From the NCBI GenBank assembly GCA_025618425.1, contig CM046847.1:9904468-9968467 (forward strand): 64,000 bases of DNA, given 5' to 3'. How positions within the stretch are numbered: position 1 is the stretch's first letter; every line of letters begins with the position of its first letter. The notes under the pieces were generated by a model that was given only the letters and a program-made list of their open reading frames with translations, had not been told where the DNA came from and ran no database searches. The position numbers were made by a program, and so were the translations under genes. Shown here piece by piece: positions 51,137 through 64,000 of this stretch. The DNA is from Heliocidaris tuberculata. Lineage: Eukaryota; Echinodermata; Echinoidea; Camarodonta; Echinometridae.

Positions 51137-51208
51137 TGGTCTCATAATAAGCAAATCCAACGGGTGCAGGGGCACGTGTGCGCCTCCCCCCCCCCCCCCC
51201 CCTCCTAC

Positions 51209-51401
51209 CAGTGGCGCAAATCCATTTTGAAATTGGGGGGGGGGGGGACATTCGCCTCCAAAATTCTCTGACAAGCAAAAAAAAAAAAAAAAAAAAAAAA
51301 GGTTATTCCAAAAGTGTGTGGGGGGGGGGGGGAACATTCGCCTATCTTCAAAGAGGTGGGGGCATGTCCCCCTGTCCCCCCCCCCTGGATTTGCGCCCAT
51401 G
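51209..51401. mobile_element. hAT-like element remnant (CAGTGGCGCAAATCC ends)
   Basis: CAGTGGCGCAAATCCA and TGGATTTGCGCCCATG are inverted ends around G- and A-runs. A second right end, TCCTGGCGCCGCCAT near 51488-51502, suggests nesting or a tandem neighbour. Confidence 0.5.
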
Positions 51402-51754
51402 CCCCCACACGTAATATTGGAGAATACTTTCTTTTTTTTTCTTTCCTCTTTACACAATCTTGCTTCCCCCACCCCCGAGAAATTATCCTGGCGCCGCCAT
51501 TAAGTTTGCTTGTTGTTCTGTATGTAACTAAACGCACTGTAGATTGTTTTCATTTTAGTAATTTGTTATATCGTGAATGATAATAGTAATCATTGTTGAG
51601 AGAGTCATTTCAATCATTGGTATTGCTATTGTTGTATGATAAATAAATAATGCTTCAATTTAGTTTGGAATGATTCAATTTAATGAACATATTGATAAAA
51701 ATATACCTGCTATTTCTTCCTTGTTTACTGCTTTCATTGTTTTTGTTTTTTGTT

Positions 51755-52795
<1,041 letters not shown>

Positions 52796-53431
52796 GCTAC
52801 TTCACCGTACTTTTGCATTTATATCATAACTACATCAGCTACTATATATTATGGATATAGATGCCAATTAATTCCATTAGAAAAATAACACTGATTCATA
52901 ATTTTATGCTTTATTACACCAATGTATTTCGTTGATACATTTTTTGGTCTGCATGATCCATATATGGAGTCGAATATATTCCTACAGTTGGTCGTCTGTC
53001 TAATGTCACTGCATTATGCATGCTAACTTGTTCGTCATTATAATGTAAAAGGAGCAGGGGTACTGAGATTAATTACTCACGGGAATCCTATGAACAGCCT
53101 GTCAGCTCGATGGATTAGCGTAAACTTCATTCAGTGAATCGAAATATTTACAGACCTTGCTAACCTCATTCTCTCGACCTTGGCGTATTAGGGCAATTCC
53201 CGTGAAATGTGTCCCGTACCACATATGACATTTATCCATATATTTCATCCACGAATGAAAAATCTCTAAATACGACCATGGCTAATGGTAGTGCTACCAA
53301 AAAGCACCGTTATTCAATGGTCGTATAGATGGGTTTCTTCATTTTGGGATGAAATATGAGGGGGGAAAACACGTACGGGATTGCGCGGAATCGCCGATTT
53401 TATATATAAATTGTATTATATGTATGTATGT

Positions 53432-53442
53432 GTGTATATACA

Positions 53443-53530
<88 letters not shown>
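53432..53530. repeat. (TA)n microsatellite
   Basis: TA run interrupted by CAG-containing spacers (ACAGTATA), about 98 bases. Confidence 0.95.
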
Positions 53531-53533
<3 letters not shown>

Positions 53534-53584
53534 GTAAGAATTTGGCTAAAACACAACATGACGGACCGTCTTGCTTGGTTAAAT

Positions 53585-53838
53585 TAAATAAATGAAATAG
53601 GTGAAGACTCAGGACGTAGCTGCATATGCGACTGGTTTTATTGACGCCAAGCTTATAAATATATCGCTTATGACTTTTCATTTATACGCATGTAGTAGTA
53701 CTATCATTTTGTTCCATTTTCGTTGTCTTCCGTTGTACAGCCCTCGAAGAAGGCGATAATGCCAAAAGCTTGGCGTCAATAAAAACCCGTGGTATATTCA
53801 GCTACGTCCTGAGTCTTGGCCTATTTCATTTATATATG
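53585..53838. mobile_element. Inverted-repeat retroelement fragment (Penelope-like)
   Basis: Arms of about 70 bases: AAATGAAATAGGTGAAGACTC..TTATTGACGCCAAGCTT (53588-53654) is the near reverse complement of AAGCTTGGCGTCAATAAAA..GAGTCTTGGCCTATTTCATTT (53767-53832). The right arm adjoins a hammerhead-like core. Inverted terminal repeats with ribozyme cores are known for Penelope-like elements, so this assignment is inferred. Confidence 0.5.
53743..53778 (+). ncRNA. Degenerate hammerhead-ribozyme-like core
   Basis: The order is CTCGAAGA (compare CTGANGA), stem II AGGC/GCC, then AAAA in place of GAAA, a minimal stem III GC..GC, and the cleavage-type triplet GTC. One inserted base and a G-to-A change make activity unlikely. 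Confidence 0.35.
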
Positions 53839-54004
53839 TTGTGAAATAGTTCTACTCGGTGGAATAAATGAATAAAGAACAAAATCCGGACAAATATCAT
53901 GCTCAGTTCCGACAACAGTTGCAATCTGTAAATAAACTGTTGTTGGAATTAAGCATTTTATTTGAATGTTGTTAACAGAAATATGGCACCATACAAATTC
54001 TGAG

Positions 54005-54037
<33 letters not shown>

Positions 54038-54713
54038 ATTTGTTCGGATTTTGTTTATATATATATATATATATATTATCATTTATTATTATTTATTCTC
54101 AGGGGTTAAATAAATAAATACAAATAAAAATTATGAACTATTTGAGCGACGTCAATAAATCAGTTGGCTAAATGCATTATCTGAGTCTTGGACTTAATCA
54201 TTATTTCATTATACAAAGTCATGCACAGGTACCACTCACGGGTATACTGGTGACGCCGAATGATGAACAATTCATGATAAGCATTGTAATCATAATTATG
54301 ATTGTTTTTTTTTTTTACCTGACTGATGAGAAAGTAAGTAGATAAGCAAATAGATAATCAACAAGTGAACCTACTATTTTACGTCCTAGCCGAGGGACTT
54401 GGTAATGGATGAGTAATGTCTTATAAAAGAGTTTTTTTAACACATGACCTTTGGTTAAAGAGACCACTGACTGATAATAATGATAACTTTAATTTCATGA
54501 TTTAAGCAAGTTGTCCAGGATGACACTTGATTTTTTTATCAATGACGGATGAATCATTTAAAAATGAACAATTAATGCAAGCGTTTCACTGAGGTGGAAT
54601 TAAATTAAGGGCCATATTCTACCCTTATGCATGTATTAGAAATAATTCAGGAAATATAAAATGCTTTGACCCCTTTGACTTTTACCAATACGGTGCGTAA
54701 CCTTTAACCCTTT

Positions 54714-55125
54714 CATGACAGGAATTATTTAAGGGCTAAATTGATTACATTTTGTTCTTCAAATTGGCAACAATATGTTTCTTTAAGTGCTACATGGTTC
54801 TAATAAGATGTAATGTCTTTGAAAAGAATATACGTGCTTGGGAAATTTGTGGGAAAGTTGAAAAAATGCCAATTTGATTAAAAAAAAAAAACCAAAACAG
54901 TTATTTTGAACCACTCATGTGCTGCCAATTTAAGGATTTAAAGCCTGTTCTCCTTTTTGAAATTCCTGGCTTCAAACGCAATATGGTCATGCAACAAAAA
55001 TGGATACCGTGTTTGCAGAAATTGTTGCTCTTTCTACTCATGCACCAGGTATATTTTTTAAAGCTCTGAATCAAAAGTTATTGAGCCAAACCACAAAATG
55101 TAGTCAATTGTCTTGAAAGGGTTAA
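54714..55125 (+). mobile_element. TTAA-flanked piggyBac-like MITE, copy C
   Basis: The same orientation as copy A, with ends TTAACCCTTTCATGACAGG and TTGTCTTGAAAGGGTTAA. A poly-A run near 54881 is the main internal difference. Confidence 0.85.
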
Positions 55126-55974
55126 ATAAACTTGTCACTTCTCTTTCCTATCTCCCATCAGATAAAATGAGCTTTATACTGAACAAAATCATCTTCTCCC
55201 ATTTGATCACACTCATTGCCAGGAGCCGTTACCCGGGTGCCTAGAATGAGTCGAATGTTTCTTGCTGGGGGGCAAGTTCGTGAATATTTAATTTGATTTC
55301 TCACAAAGTTATGATCTGCATGCATTTTGTCACACGAATGCGAGCAATGCAAAACACTACGCCAGTGACTTGAGTGCGCTAGTGTTGGTATGATGCCATA
55401 CCTATTTTTATTCAGATATGAATGCATTTGTCTTATCACAAACGTTTAACTCTACAACTATAATTAAACAAAACAAAACGAAATAAAATTCATTTGAGTT
55501 TTGTTAAATTATGGCTAAAAGGAATAGTTTCTGTGGTAGATTATTGAACATGTCGAATATCATTTGCAAGTACAATGCTTTTTATATTTTGTTAAGGAAA
55601 TGGATAAATCGATAACAAACACAGCTTACTTTTGCAGGTTTTTTTTTTTTTTTTTTTTTTTTTTATCGCTTAAGAATTATGTTATTCACCATTGTCATGA
55701 AACAAAGTTCATGCTGGTAGGAATATGCAAATCTTTGAATACTCATATTTGTCTTGTGACGTACATGTAGTAATAACAATAATAATGAAATCTTCTACAG
55801 CGCCGGTATCCGCCAACTCAGGCGCTCATGGCGCATGCTCAAAAAAAAAAAATACATGATTCAGTTGAATTCCATGAGTGCACAGCTCGTGGTATTTACA
55901 GTTAAAACAAAGTGAAATGTTTCCAAAAAGTAATTTTTTTTTCTGCAAATGTCTACAATCGCGGTAGAGGGTAT

Positions 55975-56225
55975 AGAATTAAATTATTAGTCGATCGCCT
56001 GATTTGTCCTAATTTTACAAATTTCTCGTTATTAAATTATTAGGTTGGGGCGATTATAGGATTGTATTTTTTTATATATTCCCCCACTTAATAACATAAA
56101 TCATGAGATATTATCAAAATTGGGTCACTAAAACGCCTGATTTGTCCTAATATTGATAATTTCTCATGATATAGGTTGGGGGATAAATAGCGTAAACTAA
56201 TCCTAAAACCCCCACCTAACAATGC
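55975..56225. repeat. Two-copy degenerate direct repeat
   Basis: GCCTGATTTGTCCTAATTTT near 55997 recurs as GCCTGATTTGTCCTAATATT near 56132. Both are followed by a TTCTC and AGGTTGGGG block. Confidence 0.55.
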
Positions 56226-56519
56226 ATTAATCAACCATTCGGGAAAAAACAAATTGGCAACGAAAATCAGGTTTTATTAGCTTATGTCATGTTCCCACTG
56301 GTAGTTTTTCGCGTTTTTTTTTCATCTTTTCTTTTTTAAAAAGGAATCGGGAGATGAGAGCCACTTCAATCAGACAATACATCTTTTAAGAAGCTGATGT
56401 GTTGTGGTGATAGATGTGATATAAGCTGAACACAGATTGCCCAAGGCTTCTCATTGGATGGTTACTTCATTTGATTAAGTGGAGATGAGCGATGATCCTT
56501 TAAAAAAGAGAGATTCGTA

Positions 56520-56950
56520 CAGTGACAAGTCCAAATAAACAAAAGGGTATAATTACTAAACCCAAAACAGTTCTGGGGAGGGGGGGGGGGGGGGGGGAGG
56601 GATGCAACATTTTGGACACGATTTTTAAGATGGATGTAATGCGACATGCACTACAGTAGTGGTGTAGTATGGGTCCAGTCATGTGGAACGAGGGGGGGGG
56701 GGTCATACGAGGGTTAAATAAAAGAGACAAGTCCACAAAAAAAAACAAACAACAAAAAAAAAAAAAAAACAATTGGGTGTAATTACTAAACCGAAGGCAC
56801 TTTGAGGAAATAAATGCAAGATTCTGAACACAATTTTGAAGGTGAATGTAGCCTGATGCGACATGAACTGTGCACTGTTGTGGTGCAGATAGGGTCCAGT
56901 AGTGGGGGGGGGGGGGGGGGGTCATAAAATTCGATCGAGGGAGCAGAACA
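56520..56950. repeat. 202-bp tandem duplication
   Basis: GACAAGTCCA at 56524 and 56726 start two diverged copies. Both share GGTATAATTACTAAAC-like, GAATGTA-like, TGCGACATG, GGGTCCAGT and a G-run followed by GTCATA. Confidence 0.75.
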
Positions 56951-57933
56951 ACTAAGGAGGACAGTGTATAGGAGATGGGATTTTATCATCTCCTTATCAC
57001 ACCCCCTTTCATACTATTTCTATCCCTTTACTTTCCCCCCCCCCCCCCCCCCCCTCCCCTCTCTCTCTCTCTCTCGATCGATTCATTTTCCCTTGTTGTA
57101 AGTCGATTAGGGGGTACGTGCCCTATTCCTCCTCCCATATCTACACCACTATACAGTAGCATGGGCGTTACTTTTGTAATCATCCTCATTTACACGTCAT
57201 AAATGAGTGAGTGACTTCGAAATCCTTTATTATATTTAAGAACTTCACTTTCTTGTAGAACAATTTCAGTTAATAGTAGACAAAAATCAATGTAGCACTT
57301 GCTACCAACTCTTTAAAAGTAATGTCATCTATTTTTGAATGTGCTTTGTATAGTTTTAGTTAGTTTTATAGACATACTTTTGGATAATTGGGTGGATATA
57401 AGTTATACGTTTTCATTCTATAATATATGAATATTATTTGTAATAAGATCATTTCATATAACATCAAATCATTAGATTTGTATTTTTGTGTAAGGCGAAA
57501 GCTTCCCCTTTTCCGTTTTAAAGTGGATCAGAACAATGTCTTTCAGACGCTATGCCAAAATGTAAAGATTTTTAAAGAATCTACTGGTCAATGTTAATGC
57601 GTGCATGTTATAAAGGGTAGACTTTATGTCTTAGTACAGTACGACACTGAAAGCTTTCAAAAGCTTTCCGGGAAATCATAATTTATGAATATTGTGTGTG
57701 TCTTCTTTGCATACAGTAAGCTCGGTTTAAAAGCCGGCCAAATGGACTTGCAGTGACGCAAGAGATCTATTAAAGAGATGTCCCTATAATTGAATTGTTT
57801 GAGCCCGTATAAAGCTGTGATGGCCCTAAATTGAAAACGATACGGCCTATGTTTAGATTCAGACTGTAGCACTGTCGATATCCACGTATAATTATATGCA
57901 AACGTGGGATATGGTAAATAGTAATCTGAAGAG

Positions 57934-58027
57934 AGGGAGAGGGAGAGAGAGAGAGAGAGAGATATACAGAGAGACATATATATATATATATAGAGAGAGA
58001 GATAGAGAGAGAGATACAGAGATATAT

Positions 58028-58066
<39 letters not shown>

Positions 58067-58285
58067 CAGAGAGACAGATATAGAGAGAGAGAGGGGGGGG
58101 GGGGCGTGTCATTTACTCTTGTTATAATGTGAGTAGTCTATAGAGATTTCTAGTAGTATGGTAAAAACAAGCGAGTGGAGATAAGAGGTCGTGGGTTATA
58201 TCCCCGGCTCGGCACAAACGTGCTTGAGCAATTCAATTTACAGTAACATTCTTATGTTAGATAGTGAATTGTGTCAGGGAGAGCT

Positions 58286-58316
<31 letters not shown>

Positions 58317-58393
58317 TCATAATCATGGTAGTTGAATTGTGTTAGATTTAACACAATGAGAGAGAGGGGGGGGGGGGGGAGAGAGAGAGAGGG
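57934..58393. repeat. (GA)n microsatellites
   Basis: GA runs at 57934-58092 and 58285-58393 with G-runs and ATATAC interruptions. The Arg/Glu open frames are artefacts. Confidence 0.9.
58130..58275 (+). mobile_element. Decayed tRNA-derived SINE
   Basis: GCGAGTGGAGATAAGAGGTC, B-box-like GGGTTATATCC at 58193-58203, CGGCTCGGCAC and the tail GTGCTTGAGCAATTCAATTTA parallel the SINE at 62527. Confidence 0.5.
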
Positions 58394-58739
58394 GGGGGGG
58401 GGAATGTTCGTCATTATGGTAATTGAACTTTGTTAGAATGAACATAACCCAAAATACAAATGCAGGGGTAATAGGTGCTATATAAGCATATACCCGATAT
58501 CAATTACAAAGTCAGAACTGCAGAGCACACAGAAAATTCTCTCTATTATTTTATTCCAAGTATCTCATCCACTTTGTTCCGAATGGATTCCCATCCAAGG
58601 TTACTCGTATTGATATCAAATAACATATTCCAATTCAACAAAGAGTGTATATTAATGGATTCTCAACAATGGAGGCATGCACAAGTGGAGAGAGATGGAT
58701 CGGATCTAAATCGCTTGCTGATCTCTTTCATTAACCAAC

Positions 58740-58820
58740 CAATAATGATAATGTAAGCGCTTTGGTATATTCTTGTAAAGCGCTTTATAAGCAACCGTTA
58801 TTATTATTATTATTATTAAC
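58740..58820 (+). mobile_element. Retroposon 3' tail with (ATT)n
   Basis: GTAAGCGCTTTGGTATATTC, TGTAAAGCGCTTTATAAG and (ATT)n, the same tail type as 9925-9992. Confidence 0.5.
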
Positions 58821-59513
58821 GAGGATTGGATAGAATATGCCAGTCAATAACTGCATCTCGACGTTTTTTTTAAATTCTCCTCTTAATATCTTAAATTTCA
58901 CTAATAAATGTTCTCTTTAGGATAGAAGAATGGGAATATGGAGAAAGGAAAATGATACTGAATGAAAACGAATCATTTTCGAAAACTGAATGATCTTGAA
59001 GAACATAAAGAGGAACTTAAGGATCAGATGGGGAAGCGGAAGGGGAAAAGACGAAGAAGAAATGGAAGAAGAAAGATATCAAAAGTACTAAGAGAAGGAT
59101 GCGATATGATAATGATACCCACCTAGTTGGATGAATGCGTTCAAAGCACAATAGTAATTCCACATTATTATTGTACCAGAGAATAGTAATTGCTATTACC
59201 GTCATCACCGTAATTATTAATTTCATCAATAATTTGATGCAGGACTAATAGATTGCATTTTTTTTTTTTGGTTACGCACATTGACAAGGGCTACATGTAA
59301 TAATGATGTTTAGTTTGTGTTTGTCATTTAAGTTGATTCTCTTTTCGACTAAGTTTGCTAAGAATTAATGATTCATTTCAACAAGAAATATTCTGTAAAA
59401 AAAAAAAAAAAAATCTGAAGTTTCAGACATGAAAATGTTCGAAATCATATTAATGATTGGTGTCATATTTCAGGGCTAGTGAAAATATTGCAAGGGCACT
59501 CTATATTTTAAAT

Positions 59514-59779
59514 CAGGGGCGGCGCTACAGGGGGGGCAGGGGGCGGCCGCCCCCCTATCCTTTTTCAAGCGAGCCAAAAAAAAAAAAAAAAAAAAGAGGT
59601 AGAAGGGGGGGGGGGGAAGGAGAAAGAGAAGGGGAAATGGAGAAGAGAAGGCTAGGCCATGCAATTATGACATAACTGTTATAGTCCTATTTGTTATTTC
59701 AAGACCCTCGACGTGCGACGTTGCTATACGCGTCATTTTGCCCCCCCCCCCCTATTTAAATACCTTAGCGCCGCCCCTG
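59514..59779. mobile_element. hAT-like non-autonomous element with 8-bp TSD
   Basis: Termini CAGGGGCGGCGCTA and TTAGCGCCGCCCCTG are flanked by the perfect duplication TTTTAAAT (59506-59513 and 59780-59787). The interior layout (G-run, GGCGGCCGCC, CCCCCTAT, TTTTTCAAG, poly-A) matches 16112-16370. Confidence 0.88.
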
Positions 59780-59789
59780 TTTTAAATTG

Positions 59790-61810
59790 TACATTATTTT
59801 TACTGTTTGGGGAATTCAGTGTTGCTTTTTATCTGTTCGGAAATATAAGATTCAAGATTCAAAAGATATTCATTTCCTTCTTGAATTAAATGAATATATA
59901 GCCATTAAAAACGTTTACATTTACATAAAGAGAAAGGATGAGAGATTCCCCAATACACGAGGCTTCTGATCGGGTTGTCACAATAATGACACAATTAAAA
60001 CATGCATTACATGACGTAAAAAGATATAGTATATATATATAGGAAGGTGAATGATAGGAAAAAAATGTGAAAAATAATATAGTAAAAAGTAGATTAACGT
60101 TGAGCAAAGATATAATCAAAACAGTTACAGTTAATTCTTAACCATTCAAATATAAATCAGAAATGAGCATTCGGCAAAGTGCTTTGCCCTCGAACATGAA
60201 ACCTATCCTCGACATGCGAGAATCTCGGATTTCATCGTGTTCATACTCGCTCTCTCTCTCTCTCTCTCTTTTGCTCTCGAAAGACACAGATAATGATCAG
60301 ACTCACTGTCTGCTTACAATCATGCTATCCCTAAATTCCACTGTCCTTGTGTAACCTACTTTTTCGTTATCTTAACCTAGTTTTGGACATCAAATCGTCA
60401 AAACCCATGGATACGACTGTCGGAATCATCCCTTCTCCTGTCCAAATGTATTGGGTATATTTCCGTAGATTTAATTAAAGTTGTCAGTACATTGGTTTTA
60501 ATTCAATTAATTATTTCCAATATCAGGCTGTTAGCAGAAACATGCAGCAGCCATACTGCAATACAAACGTAGTCGTTTTTTTTATGGCCTTGCAACTGAT
60601 ACAATGTTGTTCTATAAATACATTTTGATCTAACTTTTTATAGTATTGTCTGTTTCCTATATGGTAATTTTTGGTAATTCCTGTTTTATTTTGTCTGTTT
60701 CTTCATTCAATTCCTCGAATAATGGGTCGTCATTTTGAAGATAGTGCCTTCTTTAAGATAACTATTTTATATAGCTGAAACATGTTTTCAAATCAATGTA
60801 GCTTTAGGTATATAACTGATTTCATCAACAGGCCGTCATGTTGCGTAGAGAAACTATTACATTACATTACTGTAAAAGGCTGTTCTTTTGTCAATAGTCA
60901 GAATGCATGTATTAATCGTTGTTAGGTGAGGTAAACATTTTGGCTTGCCCAAGCCAGCACCACTTTAATTTATGCAATCTGCATTCTGACTATTGAAATA
61001 CAATGACTTGTAACAGGTGGATGTAATAGTTCATTACGAGGAGTTTGACAAAGAGGTAAGCATTGAATTTAAATGCATTACGAAAATGGCATATTAATTG
61101 TTTACCATTATAATGACAGTTAAATTTACTTAATGAAGAATGTTCATGTACCTTGACTGGAATGGATGAATAAATAACAAACAATCGTCATGCTTAGTGA
61201 ACATTCAGCAATCAATTCCTGTAATACCTCGCAACATAATACAGAGGCATGTTAATTAACATCCGGTGTCTTTTCGTCACGCTCAGCAGATTCAAATTGC
61301 TAAAATAGTCTGTAGAAAAATGCGACCTATCGGCGGGTTGGAATACAAGGGCACGTCCCCCCCCCCCCCCCCCCCCCTCCTCTGTGGCAAAACCAAATCT
61401 ACATACATAAGGAAATAAACGAAGGAAAATGTGCTCAAAATTATATTATTTGCTCCCCCAGCCAGGCGAAAATTTGGGAACCAAAATGTACCGGGGGGTG
61501 GGGGGCTGTCAGTTGATATTTCGGCATTGTACACCCTCCCCCACCTCCCCCTGAATTTTTTTTTTTTAAATCCTGGATCAGCCACTGTGTGATATGATTA
61601 CATTTCACTCGATTCAATAACTTGTCGATTATATTAAGTGACATGTAACAAACGGAAGATCATTCAATTATTCGTTTGACATTAATGTATGATGATAGTC
61701 GAATCAAAAGGCAGTAGGGCACATTGCATAAGCTGTCATGTACCATACACTTTATCTATTAAAGTCTTTATTCTGTCACTCTCGTTCATTTTCCAATTGT
61801 ACCTTCTCTG

Positions 61811-61847
<37 letters not shown>

Positions 61848-61863
61848 AATCCGACTTGTTCCA

Positions 61864-61916
<53 letters not shown>

Positions 61917-62147
61917 CCTCCCTCCTCTCCGCTTGGCAAAGGAATGATTGATCATAGATTTCCATGGTACCTATCCGGACAATTATGGCAAGGGTATGTG
62001 AGCAAATTTACTCAGCATATACTCCAAGAAACTAGAGCGAGCCAAATTGGCACGATGGAATGGTGTCTACAAAGTTAAGGTATAGGAACCCTCGCTTTAA
62101 GAGAAAGAGTGAGTTCTTGTAAAGGTGAAAATTTGTGAGCTTTCCAA
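59790..62147. other. Intergenic; no gene seen
   Basis: Mostly AT-rich unique sequence. A hAT-type right end, AATCCTGGATCAGCCACTG, lies at 61571-61589 with G- and C-runs upstream. Nothing coding recognised. Confidence 0.4.
61816..61915. repeat. (CT)n microsatellites
   Basis: CT runs at 61816-61842 and 61868-61915. A shorter run lies at 60249-60270. Confidence 0.9.
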
Positions 62148-62373
62148 TAGACCGCTTCGTTTTAAAAATTTATACATACCTTTCATACAAAGGCTGTCCT
62201 TGACAATCTGAAAGCTTGCCCGAGGCTTGCCGGACATAGCAACAAGTAAGGTATGCAAACTGTATTTCAAGCATTGAGGCTCGTTTATAAAAAGCAGGTT
62301 AATGGAATAGCTCGTCGCTAGGTGCTCAGAGAAGAAATGTGCATAAATTTAAATACATTACGGAATCGGCCTA
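62148..62373 (+). mobile_element. TA-flanked MITE, family 1, copy C
   Basis: A more diverged third copy in the same orientation as copy A. The ends are TAGACCGCTTCG and GGAATCGGCCTA. The internal phrase around AAAGCTTGCCCGAGGCTTGC and the AAAAAGCAGGTTAATGGAA block match the other copies. Confidence 0.8.
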
Positions 62374-62472
62374 TTCAGTGATAATGTCCCCTGAAAAGGA
62401 CTGCTCTTCAAATTTCCAATATTCGAAAAATGATAGATGAAAATTTTGAACAAACACGCCTGCCACATGTGT

Positions 62473-62782
62473 ATGTGTGTGTGGGGGGTGTGCGTGTGGG
62501 ATGCGGGTGTGTGTGTCTGTATGGAGGTGCCGTGGTCCAGTGGTTTAAGGCGCTTGACTGGAGATGCGAGGATCGGGCGTTCGATCCCCGTCACGGCACT
62601 TATGCCCTTGAGCAAGGCATTTAATCTACATTGCTCTTTCATCATACATCAAATAAATGAAGTGCTGTAGGCATATTGATACTAGCGTGTGCATGTGTGT
62701 TATTAAAAAAAAAAAAAAAAAAAAAGGGTGTGTGTGTTTGTGTGTGTGTGCGCGTGTGCGTGGGTGTGGGTGTGTGTGTGTT
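62473..62782. repeat. (GT)n-rich stretches around the SINE
   Basis: GT runs at 62473-62520 and 62727-62782, with a poly-A at 62706-62725. Confidence 0.85.
62527..62680 (+). mobile_element. tRNA-derived SINE with intact acceptor-like stem
   Basis: A 73-nt head (62527-62599) starts GTGCCGT and ends ACGGCAC, which pair perfectly. The A-box-like TGGTCCAGTGGTTTAAGG and B-box-like GTTCGATCC are present. The anticodon arm does not fold and the T arm is imperfect, so it is a SINE head, not a functional tRNA. The tail has CCCTTGAGCAAGGCATTTAATC. Confidence 0.7.
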
Positions 62783-64000
62783 AATTTCTTATCATTTTGA
62801 TAATTCCAAAGCCTCACAGGATACACATTTCCAGTTGGTTTTAGACAGTTTCTTTCAGAATGCAATCGCATGACTAGAACTCAATTCTATCTTTGAAAGT
62901 ATATGTGTCCGATTTGAGATGTTATTCAAACATCAGTAAGTTGGGCTAGGATCAGCTTTATACCATAACAATAACGCATAATTCTACAGCCATAGGTTCC
63001 GTAGTATTTCTTTTTGTATCAAAATTTTTTTAAAAGAAGGTTGCTGATGCTGATAACGAGGAGCCAAGTGGAACACTTTGAATTCTGTGTCAACTTCTGT
63101 GACCAAATGCTTGCTTTGACAAAGTCAGCCCCAAGACCGACTTCGAGAACAAAAGCAGTTGGTACGATTGATTTCTTTAAAGAATCATTAATTTCGTCAC
63201 AGATCACAATTAGTGTGTCATTCGGCGCACCGTTGACATAATAATATTTTCGGACCCGCCTAAACCTTAATTTGAAATATAACGGTCGATTATTCGATGA
63301 TATGTCGTGTTTCCAGTTAGTTCTTAAACGGTATCTTCTTCCATATTAATTAATTTAAATATATTTTGGGCCTACAAAAGGGAACATGTACCTTTAAAGG
63401 ACAAACGAGAAAGGAGAATCAATTAATAGTAGCAAAATGGAGGCATATTGCAGCTCCAGGTTTTGGTGTATTGCAGCTGTAGAGGGAGATGGATAGGGAC
63501 GAAGAAAAGTGAAAGGCGTTCTTGCGCAATAAATGGGAGCGGTAGGTGGTTCAGTGCAGAGTTCAGTAGTGTATAGAGCGAAGGGTTCTGAAACGCAGTA
63601 ATTGGGATTCGAGACCAAGTCACTGCCATCATAGGTATTATTTGACGGATCTGACAAAGTCGTGAAAGTAGTCGAATTATTTATTAATCTGTCTTAGAAT
63701 ATAAGAAAAAAATGCGAAATGTTTTAAGAAAAAGGAAATATCAACGTTTCGTTTTGTAAAAGAAAAAAACAACAATGGGATGAACAACAAATTATATTCA
63801 ATCATAATGCTATCAAAACATCGTGTTAGGAATACAGTTAACTCCCAATTTACTTATGTTGGCCTGATAATAACAAAAGGAGTAATTCTATAGCAATTAC
63901 ATGTAATTATCAGTACATTTTGGATCGAATGTTACGTCTAACTTTAAAAATATGCAAAGTAAGTTCTAAGGCCATTTAACAGAAGTCGACTGCAAAATCG
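62783..64000. other. Intergenic; dispersed repeat fragment, no supported gene
   Basis: 62800-62900 matches the repeat family seen near 2950 and 32050. A minus-strand open frame at 63394-63657 (87 codons) has a start and stop but no recognisable motif. Confidence 0.35.

Noticed and set aside
55158..55439. Minus-strand 93-codon open frame
   Set aside because: No domain or coding-like pattern, and it abuts a piggyBac-like MITE.
63394..63657. Minus-strand 87-codon open frame (starts MSDPSNNTYDG)
   Set aside because: It looks less repetitive than its neighbours but has no known motif, signal peptide or clear splice context.

Overview
The window reads as intron-rich, repeat-dense animal DNA, most likely from an echinoderm and probably a sea urchin. 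That is an inference from four things: AT-rich DNA with many microsatellites and long homopolymer runs, spliceosomal introns with GT..AG borders, many non-LTR retrotransposon and MITE remnants of the kinds common in marine deuterostomes, and a secreted proteinase-K-like subtilase resembling those of marine invertebrates. There are no bacterial operons, CRISPR arrays, rRNA genes or convincing functional tRNAs.

Layout. Positions 1-2337 hold the 3' part of an L1/Tx1-like LINE ORF2, lightly damaged and truncated at both ends. Positions 3290-18160 hold the one gene I can support: a complete, intact subtilase (peptidase S8, proteinase K subfamily) on the + strand. It has eight coding exons (4388-4495, 5049-5171, 7631-7760, 9099-9211, 10930-11068, 11884-12068, 14723-14894, 17897-18009), which join in frame into 360 codons plus stop. 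A likely non-coding 5' exon lies before 3540 and an AATAAA signal at 18153. The protein has a signal peptide, an I9-type propeptide and a catalytic domain with Asp132, His164, Asn251 and Ser316. Its introns are crowded with mobile DNA: a TIR element carrying a ~156-bp tandem array with perfect DR1 nuclear-receptor-type sites (intron 2), two opposite copies of a TA-flanked MITE (introns 2 and 6), a TTAA-flanked piggyBac-like MITE (intron 4), a ~620-bp foldback (intron 6), and a hAT-like element plus an odd ~11-nt-periodic block (intron 7).

Positions 18.2-64 kb contain no protein-coding gene that I can defend. They hold a decayed CR1/Jockey-like LINE pair (24.3-26.2 kb), several hAT-like elements with 8-bp target duplications, long foldback elements (27.4-28.0, 36.9-37.3 and 53.6-53.8 kb), tRNA-derived SINEs (33.8, 36.2, 45.4, 58.1 and 62.5 kb), Penelope-like fragments with degenerate hammerhead-ribozyme-like cores (41.1 and 53.7 kb), and large microsatellites: (ATC)n at 31 kb, (TA)n at several sites, (ATT)n at 48 kb and a ~1-kb (CTA)n at 52 kb.

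The protein gene is an ordinary family member. The unusual content is structural and regulatory: the DR1 array, opposite MITEs flanking exons 3-6, very young hairpin elements, a CRE-centred perfect palindrome, and ribozyme-like remnants. I did not find a convincing new multi-gene system.
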